In this document: piece after piece, positions 44,958 to 56,491 of the stretch
Position numbering within the stretch: the stretch's first letter is position 1
How the letters are laid out: each line of letters starts with the position of its first letter
DNA from: Zygnema cylindricum
Lineage: Eukaryota > Streptophyta > Zygnematophyceae > Zygnematales > Zygnemataceae
Assembly: GCA_037447655.1 (NCBI GenBank)
Contig: JBBHKE010000100.1
Coordinates: 12,501-76,500 of the forward strand
DNA: 64,000 nucleotides
Reading direction: 5' to 3'
Program-made: the position numbers and the translations under genes
Notes under the pieces: generated by a model
What the model was told of the DNA's origin: nothing
The model's input: the letters and a program-made list of their open reading frames with translations, nothing else
Database searches by the model: none

Positions 44958-45364
44958 TTATGGACAAGTCATCGCCTCTCCATAAGTTTGAGGTTCATCT
45001 TGATGAGATAGTTTTGTTACCTTGTTATTAACATGTTTTTCTTGTAATCTTTTGCTACTTCTCATTTTTCCCTCAAAATATATGGCGTGAATAGATGGTT
45101 CTCGTGGGTTCTTTCGAACAATATCGGCTTCTCCCCTATCCCTTGATTCCAAGCAATTTCCATCACGTCTTCCGCTTCCGGTAGAGTTGTCAATAGAGTT
45201 TTCGCAGCCAAGTCCTTTTCGGTTTGATTTGTACCTGCAAGAATGTTAGCTTCTCTAAAACCTGGATAGTTAGGAAGCTCAAAGTCATCGATTTTTTTTG
45301 ACTCAAATCTGATTTTTACTAACTTTGTATACTTGAAGGGATCCACGGACTTTCCTTCATCCAA
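44958..45364 (-). pseudogene. RE5 integrase-RT linker
   Basis: Two overlapping frames (44958-45152 and 45062-45364): MDEGKSVDPFKYTKLVKIRF, NYPGF, TLPEAEDVMEI, then RRSSKRLQEKHVNNKV, SHQDEPQTYGEAMTCP. One frameshift near 45150. Confidence 0.8.
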
Positions 45365-46587
45365 AACTACTAGATGTTTTACTAAGATTATATCTTCCCT
45401 TTTTAGATCGTAAACTCTATATCTTTTAACATCCTCATCATATCCTAATAAGTATCCCGGTTTTCCTTTAGGATCTAGCTTCCAATAAAACCGATCTATA
45501 TCTAGACTGAATACTTCTCTACCGAAAACCTTTAATTGAGATATGTCTAGTTTTCAACCAGTTCATTTCTCATATGGTGTTTGATCTTTTATAGTTGAGG
45601 TAAGAACTCTGTTTTTGAGGTAATTAGCGTAGTTCATTGCTTCTGCCCAAAACCTTTTTCTTATCTTCTTATCTGACAACATACTTCTAGCACTATCACT
45701 CAATGTCCTATTTAATCGTTTAGCTACCCCATTCTGTTTTGGGTTTTATGGAACTGTCTTTTGGTGTTAGACTCCATCTTCCCTCAAAAAAATCCTCAAA
45801 CTGGTTAGAAGTATACTCTCCACCATTGTCACTCCTTATTCTCTTGATTGGAGTTTCATGGAGTTTTTCGCTTCATGCTTTATATTGTCTAAAACAATCC
45901 TACCTTCTGACTTATTTTTGAAAAAATACACCCTTGAATAACGAGACCAATCATCAGTGATAGTCATCATAAATCTCTTCCCCCCCGGTGAGGGCACTTT
46001 GGCTTGTCCCCAAATAGTTGTGTGTACTAGATCTATAATTTTTTCTCTTCTATAGGTGGGTGTTTTAGGAAAGGGCAATCTGTGTGCTTTACCTTGAGCA
46101 CATCCACTACAATCACTTATATTATCACTCTCACTGAATTTAATCCCTTCCACCACTCACATCTTTTTCATCTCTCTTCACTTGTCTAGATTCACATGCC
46201 CAAGCCTCTTATGCCACATCATAATATCATGAACACCAGCATTATAAAGTTTCTTTTTTCATTGCTTAAAATCATCCTAAACATCCCTTGGCTACCTTTT
46301 TCAGCTGTGCAATAAACTTCCTCCTCAAAACTAGCAGTAAGGACTCCTTTCCTAGTGCTACTATCAAAAGCCTTATCATCTAATACAGACGTAGAGATGA
46401 GGTTTTTGATCAGCTTCGGAATAAACAATACATCAGAGAATGTAACTATAGATGTCTTTCCTCCTACCAATACTTTCAGATCTACCAATCCTACAGGAGT
46501 AGTAGTGACTATCCTCCCATCCGTGTACTCTATCTCTACGGTGGGAATCTTTTTTATCTTAGTGAACAAGTATTTATCCCAACACAT
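45365..46587 (-). pseudogene. RE5 protease to integrase region
   Basis: 45836-46156 (VVEGIKFSESDNISDCSGC, AHRLPFPKTPTYR, LVHTTIWGQAKV where the family has HTDIWGP, TDDWSRYSRVYFFKN) and 46219-46587 (IPTVEIEYTDGRIVTT, TSIVTFSDVLFIP). The integrase first Asp is replaced (TT for TD). The protease active site upstream is broken by a stop. Confidence 0.83.
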
Positions 46588-46737
46588 GTGGGTGGAGGCA
46601 CCTCAATCTACAATCCAGCCTGCTTCACCTTTCAATCCACCGAAAGCACATTTATGCTTTCGTGGAATTTCTACCTCGTTTGTCGCTTCCAACTTCTCAT
46701 CCAATAGGAGCTCATCGTCCTCGTCTTCGGATTCAAC

Positions 46738-47777
46738 CTAATATACCTGTGTCATAAGGGCCTTTTTCTTTCCTCTCGGGGTTCCACCGGTCTGCCCCTC
46801 CTTTAACCGAAGCTTGGTTAGTTGAGTGCACTCCGCCATTAAGTGCTTTAGTTTCTTATAGAAATGACATAAACCCTTGGGAGTCCTTGGTCTAAACTCA
46901 TCGATTTGATATTTCTGCTCTCCCCCTCCGTATTTTCCATAAGGTTTCTTGGAATCCTTATCTCCCCAATTAGTTCCAGCAGCCAATGCCTGAACACTCT
47001 TTCCTCCTCTACGAATCTCAATTGTGTTTTCCCGAACCAAAATCATTCCCACAACGGAGTTCCAAATCCATCAATGATCTGGCAAGTCCTGAACCTTGTT
47101 AACAATGTTTTCATAATCATCTAGGAGTTTCATCAACAAAGTATTCACCTTCTCTTTCTCGGTCTCCCTTTTCCCTGCACTCTCTAACTCCATAAATAAC
47201 CCGGCCAAGTCATTAGAAAAATCTAACATCTTTCCCCCTTTGTACCCATAAGCAAGTACCTTCTCATCTGCCAGCTTCTGCTGCTGAATCGTACCATTCT
47301 TGTAAATGTTGACAAGAGCCTCCCATAACTCGTCCGCCCTGTCCACATGAAGATGAGGTGTAGCCACTGCCTTGGTGAGACGCCCGAGGATAAAATGAGT
47401 CGCCACGGTATTGTTGAAATCCCAGATTTCACTATCATTAGCCTCGGTTTTTTTAACACCTGTTGCCAAAACCGATCCAGTAGGCATTGGTGTAAGTTTC
47501 TCCTCCCCCTTCTCCTTCCCTATGTCTGACACGATGCTCTCTCCAACATCCTCTTCCGCCTCTGCCCCCGTAGATCCTCCTGTGAGTCGAGATCCTCCAA
47601 ACCTTGGTGGGACTCCCAATTTTGCAAAGGTCGAGGCACACGACCACTTACAATGCCCCATAGCCGTTTTTCAACTAGGGCACCCCTCATCATGGTTTCC
47701 CAATAAATGAACCTTGTTCCATTAAAAATGGGCACCCTAGAGGGCGGGCCCATAACTTGAAACTTTGTGACCTCCAT
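46738..47777 (-). pseudogene. RE5 gag (divergent subfamily)
   Basis: Start MEVTKFQVMGPPSRVPIFNG at 47777, reading from the LTR through the PBS. A frameshift near 47600, then 47071-47661 (WDFNNTVATHFILGRLTKAV, YKNGTIQQQKLADEKV, LLDDYENIVNKVQDLPD), then 46738-47052 with a mutated zinc knuckle CHFYKKLKHLMAEC. The body differs clearly from RE1/RE6 gag (HLHVDRADELWEALVNIYKN), but the last part is identical in DNA to RE6. Confidence 0.83.
47743..47757 (-). other. RE5 PBS (two mismatches)
   Basis: AGTTATGGGCCCGCC, against GGTTATGGGCCCACC in RE1. Directly abuts the LTR remnant. The in-frame ATG is kept. Confidence 0.7.
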
Positions 47778-48015
47778 TGGTCCACATAATGTATAGCTTA
47801 TATGAAGCCTCTAGGATAATATTTGCAATTTTGATTTTGGAAACAAATACGTGCCACCCTGGCACGCAAAAACTCTTATCGACTACACCCCTGTGTAGCT
47901 TGGACTCCCCTGAGTCTGGAGCAAAAAGAATCACTGAATTTGCTCACCTATGCATTAAGTTAGGGCTTACTAAAGTTGGTCCATAAATACAGTTGCACTC
48001 TAGGAGAGAGGCTGA
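47758..48015 (-). repeat. RE5 5' LTR remnant
   Basis: TGAAACTTTGTGACCTCCAT onward, cut at 48015 (GGAGAGAGGCTGAAG), where RE6 integrase sequence starts. CTGAATTTGCTC and CCACCCTGGCA landmarks of the main LTR family are present. Confidence 0.75.
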
Positions 48016-48695
48016 AGATCAATCATCAGTGATAGTCATCATAAATCTCTTCCCCGCGGTGAGGGCACTTTGGCCGGTCCCCAAATATTTGTGTGTACTA
48101 AATCTAGAATTTTTTCTCCCATATAGGTGGCTGTTTTGGGAAAGGGCAATTTGTGTGCTTTTTCTTGAGCACACCCACTACAATCACTTAGATTCTCACT
48201 CTCACTGAACTGAATTCCTTCCACCACTCCCATCTTTTTCATCTTATTAGATTATCTAGATTCACATGCCCAAGCCTCTTATGCCACATCATTATATCAT
48301 GAACACCAGCTCTTGTTTTCATTGCTTAAAATCATCTTAAACATCCATTGGCAACCTTTTTCAGCGGTGAAATAAACTTCCTCCTCAGAACTAGCAGTAA
48401 AGACTTTTTTCCTAGTGCTACTATCAAAACCGTTATCATCTAATACAGACGTAGAGATGAGGCTTTTGTTCAGCCCCAGAATAAACAATACATAGGAGAA
48501 TGTAACTATGGATGTCTTTCCTACTACCAACACTTTCATATCTACCGATCCTACAAGAGTAGTAATGACTATCCTCCCATCCCAGTACTCTATCTCTACG
48601 GTAAGAATCTTTATTATCTTAGAGAACATTTGTTTATCCTTACACATATGCATGGAGACACCTGAATCTACAATCCAGCCTGCTTCACCTTTCAA
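48016..48695 (-). pseudogene. RE6 protease and integrase N-terminal region
   Basis: 48297-48695: GWIVDSGVSMHMCKDKQMF (protease), VDMKVLVVGKTSIVTFSYVL. 48039-48242: MGVVEGIQFSESENLSDCSG, AHKLPFPKTATYMG, LVHTNIWGPAKVPSP (TN for TD). Frameshift at about 48290. Confidence 0.83.
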
Positions 48696-48797
48696 TCCAC
48701 CGAAAGCACATTTATGCTTTCGTGGAATTTCTACCTCGTTTTTCGCTTCTTACTCCTCATCCTATAGGAACTCATCGTCCTCGTCTTCGGATTCAAC

Positions 48798-49742
48798 CTA
48801 ATATACCTGTGTCATAAGGGCCTTTTTCTTTCCTCTCGGGGTTCCACCGGTCTGCCCCTCCTTTAACCGAAGCTTGGTTAGTTGAGTGCACTCCGCCATT
48901 AAGTGCTTTAGTTTCTTATAGAAATGACATAAACCCTTGGGAGTCCTTGGTCTAAACTCATCGATTTGATATTTCTGCTCTCCCCCTCCGTATTTTCCAA
49001 TCGGACTCCGGGAATCCTTGTTCCTCCAGTCGGTCCCAGCTGTCAAGGCTTGCCCACTCATTCCTCCTCTTCGGGTCTTAATTGTATTCTCCCGAACGAG
49101 AATCATTCCTACCACTGAGTTCTATATCCACCTTGAGTCCGGCAAGTTGTGCACACGGTTGACTATGTTTTCGAACTCATCCGGTAGCTTCTTCAGTAGA
49201 CAGTTAACCATTTCTTTTTGACTAAAATCTTTTCCAGCACTCTCTAGCTACATGAAAAGTGTAGCAAGCTCATTGCAAAAATCCAACATCTTCCCCCCTT
49301 TGTATACATACTTTTTTACTTTCTGATCAGCCAACTGTTGTTGTTCAATCGTACCACTTCGATACATCTTTATAGGATCCATCCAAAGATCGGATGCCCT
49401 TTCTTCATGCAAATGAGGACATGCAAGTCCTTGAGTAAGATGAAAGTGGATGAAGTGCTTTGCCGCCATATTGTTGAAGTCCTAGGTATCAGTATCATTC
49501 TCCTCGTTCCTCTGAATAGGTGACATGAATGGCGAACCAGTTGCTATTAGTGTGGTCATCTCCTTCTCCTTTCCTTTGTCCACCACCTCTCCTTCCTTTT
49601 TCTCCTCCGTTGAAGTTGGATCTGCATCTCTTGTGAATCTGCCCCCTGTAAACCCAAGAGGTATCCCAAGACTGAATGGGCGCCTCACCCGTCCACTCAC
49701 TATTCCCCAAAACATTTTCTCACATAGAGCTCGTGTCATCAT
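48798..49742 (-). pseudogene. RE6 gag
   Basis: 49482-49742 (MMTRALCEKMFWGIVSGRVR), 49248-49469 (AAKHFIHFHLTQGLACPHLH, GGKMLDFCNELATLFM), 48798-49115 (MVGMILVRENTIKTRRGG, mutated knuckle CHFYKKLKHLMAEC). Stops between the pieces. The start MEVSKL is followed by TAG because the terminal CA of the LTR became TA. Confidence 0.83.
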
Positions 49743-49791
49743 ACTTTCCTAGTATATAAAACCAGCTCCATTAAATATTGGCATCCTAGAT

Positions 49792-49806
49792 GGTGGGCCC
49801 ATAACC
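49792..49806 (-). other. RE6 PBS (perfect)
   Basis: GGTTATGGGCCCACC on the element strand, 15 of 15 to the plant initiator tRNA-Met anticodon arm. Confidence 0.82.
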
Positions 49807-50870
49807 TACAACTTTGAAACCTCCATAGGACCTCAGAGTAAGCAGCTCACACGAAGCCTCTAGGATAACCCTGAACCCTTTGTCTTTCAGCACGAATAAT
49901 AGCCACGTTGGCAAACAAAAGCTCTGACCACCTTCACCCTTGTGAAGGCAAGTCTCCCTTGAGTCGATAGCAATAGTAATCTCTGAATTTGCTCTTCGAG
50001 CTGTAAGTTATAGAGGGTCAAAGTTGACTTTTTGTACAGAAGCTCTTTGGGAGAGAGGGTCTTATCTACCAGTTTTTCTAAGTCCTATCTCTCTCAAGAA
50101 CTCTATCTACTAGTGTATGGCACCAATCATATTAAACAGCCGTACATAAAAGTACAGCTGTCGGTGTACTTTATGTATGGATATTGTACGACATGGCCTA
50201 AATGTCGACACATGTCATATCCGAATTCGGTCCTGTAATTCCCAAAGATGCCGCGATCCAACGTAATCGTGCTATGTGTCATCCGATGTGGCGATGACCA
50301 CAAACCGCCGAGAATCTCTTCCGCGATCTCGGCTTTCTTTTCGGCCGTCCGATTGAATGCAAATTTGAATCCTAGTGGTCGTAAATGCTTGTGCAGTATT
50401 TGTTTCGTAAAAAAATCAAAATGCGCGGTACTTGTTTCTTGTCCATACCGAAATCCATACGTTTACATAACATGATCTATGTAACAGTAAACATCCGCCG
50501 TTAAATGAATTTTCCTACGTGTTAACATTTAAATAAATATCAAACCCTAAAGTATGTATCTTAACTTCTAGACTTAACGGTTAAGGCTACCGGCTACTGG
50601 CGTTCTGATGGTCGGCAGGTACCAAGATCAAATCTTGTTACCGACATACACCTTTTAGTAAATAAACCTACCTATCTATAAATTAACTAATCTATTTCCC
50701 GTAAACCTCTTCATAGCCTAGGTAGCCATGGCTCTAGCTTCCTCTCCAACTTCTCAGTGACAACAACAAGTGTGGGAGTTGGAGAGAGAAGTTAGAGGCA
50801 AACTTCCTCGGCTTCTTTCTATATTCCAATTTAGACCTAGAAAATAATAAAATTACCATCGATTTCTACA
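49807..50870 (-). repeat. RE6 5' LTR
   Basis: TGTAGAAATCGATGG at its start; CA end mutated to TA. tRNA-like cassette on plus at about 50574-50650 and GTAC cluster about 50141-50190. It abuts a truncated LTR of another family at 50871. Confidence 0.83.
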
Positions 50871-51437
50871 AGTCTAAGTGCTCTTGATCACGCTAAAACT
50901 AATCTATCACTTTACAATCAATATTACTGAGAATCATATACAGGTGATTTGTTCAAATACTTGTCGCCTGGCTTAGTGACAATCGATTGGGTACCTCCAT
51001 CTGGCTGTTGCAAAACATCTATTAGCGAGTCACTAAATTATTCTCTTATGAATCTCGTCCGTTGACTTGATTCATATCAACCGTAGCAGCGCAGTCCAAA
51101 TCATGATCACATTCAAATATATGCGGCTTCGTAGCAGCTACGCCGTCTCATACCAAAAACAACCGCAGCTGCGTTTGTCTTGTTCCGTAGCAACTGCGTT
51201 GTCCTGTACCAAAATATCAGCAATTGCGTTGTCCCGTTGCGTCGCAGGCTGCGTTCGTCCGTATAGACCATATCAAAAATAACCGCAGCTGGGCTTGTTC
51301 TATCTATGTCGCAACAGCGTTGTTGGTATCATTCAAAAATCTTGCACTGTGCTTCAAGTGACGATGCGTGTCCATATGGATCTATTTTTCCGCCGTCCTA
51401 TAAATTTGCTGAGACTTAAAGCTTTCCAAAAACAACA
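50871..51437 (+). repeat. Truncated LTR of the 52514-53469 family
   Basis: Aligns with 52936-53469: CTTCTAATCACG/CTCTTGATCACG, CAATATTA, GAATCTCGTCCGTTGACTT, repeated CCGCAGCTGCGTTGTCCCGT-like units, AAAGCTTTCCAAAA-CAACA. The first ~420 bp are missing at the RE6 junction. Confidence 0.75.
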
Positions 51438-51786
51438 CATTATCAATGCTTGTTTTCGCCACTCAATTAGTCCTTTACGTCACTATAATTTCTGTCGAAC
51501 ATGAACCCCCCAATCCGCAACTCCATTCGCACCTCCATTCAAACCACCACATTACTTCCAATAATTACGTACGCACGCAAACACGCGCACGCACGTACGA
51601 AACTGAATCTTCAAAAACAACATTCCTTGCTACATGTGAATGCCATAACTCTTCCCACCTACACTTTTGTCTTTCTCTCCTTTGTGATTTATCAAGCTCG
51701 TCGCTTGTGTGAATCGTGTCGTCTAATTAGGTTTATGTGGTCCTAGAATCCTTAAAGTTACCTGAAACGTTTGACGAAGGTCAACA
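51438..51786 (+). repeat. RE7 LTR, 3' part
   Basis: Ends GAAGGTCAACA directly before the PBS-like GGTCATGGACCC. An antisense relative lies at 16038-16225. Contains ACGCACGCAAACACGCGCAC. Confidence 0.65.
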
Positions 51787-53520
51787 GGTCATGGACCCGC
51801 TAGGCGCTTTTGATAAGTTCGAATGATGTAATTATCAGTTGTGGAGGTGTCAGACGGAGGCAACTCTTGAGGAGAGGAATTGCTTGGGGTTGTTCCTCGA
51901 GCAAAAACACGTCTAATTCTTGCGGATGCAAACAATGTTAAAGCGGATGAGACAAAGGGGATAAAAGATTGGGATATGAAGGAGACCCGAGCCAAAAATT
52001 GTTTGATTCGTGGCTTGGCAGACAATCAATTGAGAAATGTGATGAGACTCAAAACTTCTTCAAAGATTTGGGAATCCTTAAAAGCGCCACACACACTTTT
52101 AGGTGTAACAGTAAGAATCAAGCTTGGAAGGACACTCATGACGACTGTCTACCAAGATGGCACATCAATGGAGGCTTACACCTCTCACTATGCCAAACTC
52201 TTGGCTAAAGCCAACGTTGTCGGCTTTACACTCCCTTTTGACACCAAAATTACCCTTCTCATGCTTTCTCTCACAATCGAGTATAAGCCCATACTCACAT
52301 GGCTAGATCAGAAAGAAATCTCCACGTGTAAGTGGAACGAAGTTTTTGAGGCACCCGTGAAAGATGAATTTAACACAAAAATCATGACGAATCGGGATAT
52401 AAACTCTGAAAGCTCCGCAAATGCGTCTAGGAACAGAATCAACAATCGAGACAGAAGAGGCAATCAGAACGGCAATAAAAATGATGACAAAAAGTGTTTT
52501 TATTGTTACAAAGTGTTGCTCTACAACCACCGGTGCAGGTGGAGGAGCTGCAGTTGTAGTAGAAGTTGACATGATACACTCTCAAAAGTTATCAAAAATC
52601 CTACCGAACACTTGTTTTCTACAGCTTACTAAATTTGACACAATGGTCCAAAACTGCTTCGAGCTATACCAGAGTATAGAATATCAGAAAGACTGACAAC
52701 TCCCAAAGTTTCAGTCCAATTAATCCAACATACACCAAGATATGCAATTCAAAAGTTTCCCAAAAACAGTATACATATTACACAGTCTCGAAGTGTGGAT
52801 ACATAAAATGTTCTACGTCCTAAGTCTTATACTTGTTGTGAGTTTTTGATCCTAGTTGTCCTATTACATAGTGATGTACCTCTAATACAAGTGTTTGTGA
52901 GAGATACGTCCATAAACTAAAGTGCCACTAAGATCTAAGTACTTCTAATCACGTTAAAGTTAATCTATCACTCCACTATCAATATTATTGAGAGATCACC
53001 ACTAAGTGATTGTCCAATTAATTGCCGCCGGCTTAGTTATAAATGTCCGGATACGTCCATTTAGATGTTGGGAAAACACCTGCCAGTAAATCACTTGTGA
53101 TCCTTTTATGAATCTCGTTCATTGACTTTATTCATATCAACCGCAGCTGCAATGTCCCCTTCGGATCATATTCAACATCACCGTAGCTTCGTCAAAGTTG
53201 CATCGTCCCGTACCGAATCATATCTCAAATAACCGCAACTGCTTTGTCTCGCCTGTATCGCAGTTGCTTTGTCCCATCTGCGCCGAAGCTGATTTGTCTC
53301 ATCTGCGCCGCAGCTTCTTTGTCCCATCTGCGTGGCAGATGCGTTGTTCCGCGTATGTAGATGTCGGTGCCATTCCAACAATACTTGTTCTGTTGGACGT
53401 GTGTCCCTATACGCTATATTTCTGTCGTCACACTAATTTAGTGAGACGTAAAGCTTTCCAAAATCAACACAAAGCAGGTCATTTCGTCTCAGTTTGCAAG
53501 AAATACGCTCAGGACAAATA
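51787..53520 (+). pseudogene. RE7 gag, split by a solo LTR
   Basis: A third copia family. Start ATG at 51791 within the PBS (MDPLGAFDKFE), one TGA, then NYQLWRCQTEATLEE. 51880-52513 reads IKDWDMKETRAKNCLIRGLA, SKIWESLKAPHTLLG, TVYQDGTSMEAYTSHYAKLL: UBN2-type copia gag. The zinc knuckle CFYCYK stops at 52513 and resumes at 53475 as AGHFVSVCKKY; together they fit C-x2-C-x4-H-x4-C. The intervening 956 bp is a solo LTR with target duplication CAAAG. After 53520 only degraded coding sequence follows. Confidence 0.85.
52514..53469 (+). repeat. Solo LTR inserted in the RE7 zinc knuckle
   Basis: TGTTGCTC to AATCAACA, flanked by a perfect 5-bp duplication CAAAG (52509-52513 and 53470-53474). Carries repeated CCGCAGCTGCNNTGTCCC units at 53140-53345. 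No internal domain, so it is a product of LTR-LTR recombination. Confidence 0.88.
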
Positions 53521-54769
53521 GAATGGAAAGGTGGATACCAAACTGAAAAGGGGGAAAGGGAAAGGAATCGTTTCCACAGGCATCCCGCCCTCGCAGCACA
53601 CCAACGACGATGACACCCACTCGCAAAACACAATACGTGAAGCTAAACTTGAAGCCCCAACCATCTCGATTTTATGGGAGAATCATACCCTACCAATAGC
53701 GAGAGAAAAAAAAAGAAGTAGTGGATGGAAAACTAACCGGACAATCAAAAAAAGTTTTCGTTCCATATTTTAAGAGGAATCGACTGATCCGAATCCAAGG
53801 ATAGTGGTATCATACGGATGGTAGAAGCGAGAAAAGATCAAATATCGAGAGAGGGACTAACTTCTGCGGAGAAAGAAGCGGATGGCGAGACGCCTAAGTC
53901 CAAGAACCCAAAGATGAAGTCCCTTATGCCCATGAGATCGACCTCCACCCAACTCATAAGCGCCGACACAAAGACGAAAGATTAGTGCTAGCGAATAGTG
54001 GTCGCGAAACTAGAATTCAAACCTTCGAAAAAAATTTTGCATTTTCGCAACACCCGCACATGAAAATACTCAGCGCCGTAAGGCGGTGGATCGAATCCAT
54101 ACCCACCGGGCGCGATGAAAGGCTCATCAACTACCCTTCCTGGCGAGTGCAAAGAGCAGCCGACCACCAGTGCGGCAAACCCGACGTTTGGAACCGAAAA
54201 CCTTCGCTCAGTACATGGTCACATTCATTGATGCCCAATGAAGACCGCATTTTTAATGACTCACAAAGCGAATTTCCAATTTGTATAAAGGCAACACTAA
54301 AAAAAAGAAACGAATGGCGATCCTTGCTTTTTGAAGTGGCGATTGGTGGAAGGCACGAGAATTTTCGTCATAAATTAATACAGGGCGACGGTTTGGGGGG
54401 GTTAAATAGCGATACGAACTTCGTAAATGCATTGACAACGGTAAGAAATGGGCGGATCGTGAAGCGTCCGATGTAAAATGAACGTAAATGTTGAAATATC
54501 TCTTGGCATGCGAGAAAAACGCTGACCCAACAAGCAATTGAGCTAGCGTTATTTGGATATGATCATGAAGGCAACCCAGCTGATTGGCGAATGAGCGGAC
54601 GCACTCATAGAAGATCTAAAGTAACAAAGCAAGCTGCCTAGTATGCGGATTTTGCGGAGGTGTCGGTGTAAATATTCTGTATAACAGAGGTTTGTCTTTT
54701 TGATAAATAGCTAAGGTAGATGGTAGATACCGTACAGGTGGTATGCCTCCGTACAATCAGTTGTCAACT
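53521..54769. other. Unassigned sequence after RE7 gag
   Basis: May be the degraded rest of RE7. It opens with a Lys/Gly-rich frame (KRGKGKGIVSTG) and includes a 163-codon frame at 53985-54476 with no family I recognise. No protease, integrase or RT motif seen. Confidence 0.45.
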
Positions 54770-55236
54770 CTCAGAGTATTACTTGTAGGACTTAGATTAT
54801 TTTGAGCAATACAGCTAAGTTAATCAAAGACATGGCAGACTGTTTTTTTGCAACTTTGACCTTTTAGTGTGATCATTTTGGTTGTTTTTTTGATGTGAGA
54901 CTTTGTGGATATCTTCTATGATATAGAAAATATTTGTGTGCTTAGTTTCATTTTGTTCTGTCGTTTGTGTAGAATTATGTGAGGAGTCTACTAGGTTAGT
55001 ATTGATAAACTATCATGTGTTTGGGAAACTTAGCAGCTTATATCTTTTCGATGCCTTTGTGGATTTGGCTATAAATTTGGTAAGTTACAATGTCTATGAT
55101 ATACTGCATATAAGTGCAGTTTGAGGTGATTCTATTTTTTGTGGACTAATCTGTGTTGTCTGAAACACAACCGTTTTTGAGGTAATGTGTGGGTGGTTTT
55201 GTGAGTATCCATGGTTGAAATAGGCTATGGACAACA
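54770..55236 (+). repeat. RE8 LTR (start approximate)
   Basis: Ends GGCTATGGACAACA, directly followed by GGTTATGGGCCC. Shares CTTGTAGGACTTAG, GCAACTTTGAC and ATAGAAAATATTTGTG with the solo copy at 16900-17371. Only about 470 bp, shorter than the ~1.05-kb LTRs of the main family. Confidence 0.65.
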
Positions 55237-55870
55237 GGTTATGGGCCCACACCCATGGCTACCCATATTTGATGGATCTAAATATCATTACTGGAGGTGT
55301 AAGTTGGAGAGCTATTTCGAGATGATGCAGCTAAAGGATGTGGTGGAAGGTACTTTGGCCGAAACATCAAATGGATGGAAAAAGAATAACCATGAGTGTC
55401 TAAGGTTTATCAAAAACTCCTTGACTGAGGAATTGGTAATGGCATACCTAAATTTCAAAAGTGCAGCTGAATTATGGAAGTGCTTAGAATATACGTATGC
55501 AAAAACTTCAGTATATCATTGGCTTAGTAGTGTTACCAAAATAGTTGAATACAAGTATATAGGAGGCAGTATGGAGAAACACTGTATTGACTTACAAGTA
55601 TTATTTGTAGAAAATGATTTGGCAGGAGGAAACTTTACAAATGCTCAACAAGCTCTCTTGTTAATGAGAAGCCTCCCTAAAGAATATAAGAGTGCATTAG
55701 ATCGATTGACTTTAATTGTTAGAAAGGATTGGAGCTTATCTGTAGCTAGACGAGTTGTTCTATATGAAGATGCTAATAGAAAGATTTTATCAAGTGAGAG
55801 GAATATAAAGAAATCAAAGTCTCAGTTTCCGAAAATTAAGAGTAATAGTGAGTTCGGTGATCAACCTTAG
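55211..55870 (+). CDS. RE8 gag
   Basis: 219 codons, or 209 from the PBS ATG at 55241. The frame is open upstream into the LTR with an ATG at 55211 (MVEIGYGQQV-MGPHPW). Conserved copia gag features: LPIFDGSKYHYWRCKLESYF, KSAAELWKCLEYTYAKTS, DLAGGNFTNAQQALLLMRSL. Stops at TAG 55868. Beyond it FYCNDLGHTFRVCPSYK is a zinc knuckle missing its first Cys. This gag is a second, clearly distinct family that shares the PBS arrangement with RE1. Confidence 0.82.
   Translation: MVEIGYGQQVMGPHPWLPIFDGSKYHYWRCKLESYFEMMQLKDVVEGTLAETSNGWKKNNHECLRFIKNSLTEELVMAYLNFKSAAELWKCLEYTYAKTSVYHWLSSVTKIVEYKYIGGSMEKHCIDLQVLFVENDLAGGNFTNAQQALLLMRSLPKEYKSALDRLTLIVRKDWSLSVARRVVLYEDANRKILSSERNIKKSKSQFPKIKSNSEFGDQP
55237..55250 (+). 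other. RE8 PBS
   Basis: GGTTATGGGCCCAC, 14 of 14 to the initiator tRNA-Met anticodon arm, then diverges (ACCC). Contains ATG 55241-55243, in frame with gag. Confidence 0.8.
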
Positions 55871-56011
55871 AATTGATTTTACTGTAATGATTTAGGACAT
55901 ACCTTCAGGGTATGTCCGTCGTATAAAAGTGCATGTGTTACAGGGAACTTCAAATATGGATGGGACAACAACCTAGTTTGACACTTAACAAGAAGTGAAT
56001 CAAGTGCTTTA

Positions 56012-56491
56012 GTGAGTGAGAGACAAGACTGTATCAATGACAAAAGGCATACATCTTGTGTTGACGAATTTATTTACTTACCGGCCTTCTATGTTGTTCG
56101 GAATGAGGAGAAAGAGGTGACAGAAAAGGATATGGTTGCTGTGAATATGTCCTATGAAAGATTGGTGAGTGACACAAACTCACTGAAAGAAGAGGTTACT
56201 GAAATAAGAAAAGTTGAAGGAAGTGAAAGGCACATAGAAGTGGAAAAGACTGGAAAAATTATTGTCACCGAACATAGTGAGGAGAAAGAAGAGAGTGAAA
56301 AAGACTCGGCTTGTGTGACTCCTTCTCGTGATAAATTGGTGTGTGAGAATGACTTACAAGGAGAAAAGATTTTTGAAGAAAGGGGAGCCAAAAAAGTAAA
56401 CTTCAAATTGAATGAAGAATATTCTTTAGATATAGAGAACACTGAACTGAAAAAAGAACTTAGAGAAAAGATAAGAGAAGTGATGAGATAG
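56012..56491 (+). pseudogene. RE8 open frame rich in Glu and Lys
   Basis: 159 codons, continuing from the damaged zinc knuckle. Opens SERQDCINDKRHTSCVDEFI and is then dominated by Glu/Lys (EEKEESEKDSAC, ENTELKKELREKIREV), probably coiled coil. A similar charged frame follows at 56533-56853. Could be the gag-protease spacer or an extra ORF. Confidence 0.5.

Larger units (their letters stand above)
42025..48015 (-). mobile_element. RE5: copia element with mosaic structure
   Basis: 3' LTR 42025-43399, internal 43400-47757 with all domains including a readable YVDD RT, and a 258-bp 5'-LTR remnant 47758-48015. The 5' LTR piece is far more diverged from the 3' LTR than expected for one element. 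Together with a 229-bp block identical to RE6, this suggests recombination between subfamilies. Confidence 0.82.
48016..50870 (-). mobile_element. RE6: 5' half of a copia element
   Basis: 5' LTR 49807-50870, perfect PBS 49792-49806, gag, zinc knuckle, protease and start of integrase. Truncated at 48016 within the integrase core (TDDW). No 3' LTR. Confidence 0.83.

Noticed and set aside
53985-54476. Independent 163-codon gene
   Set aside because: No recognised motif, no introns or signals, embedded in retroelement debris.
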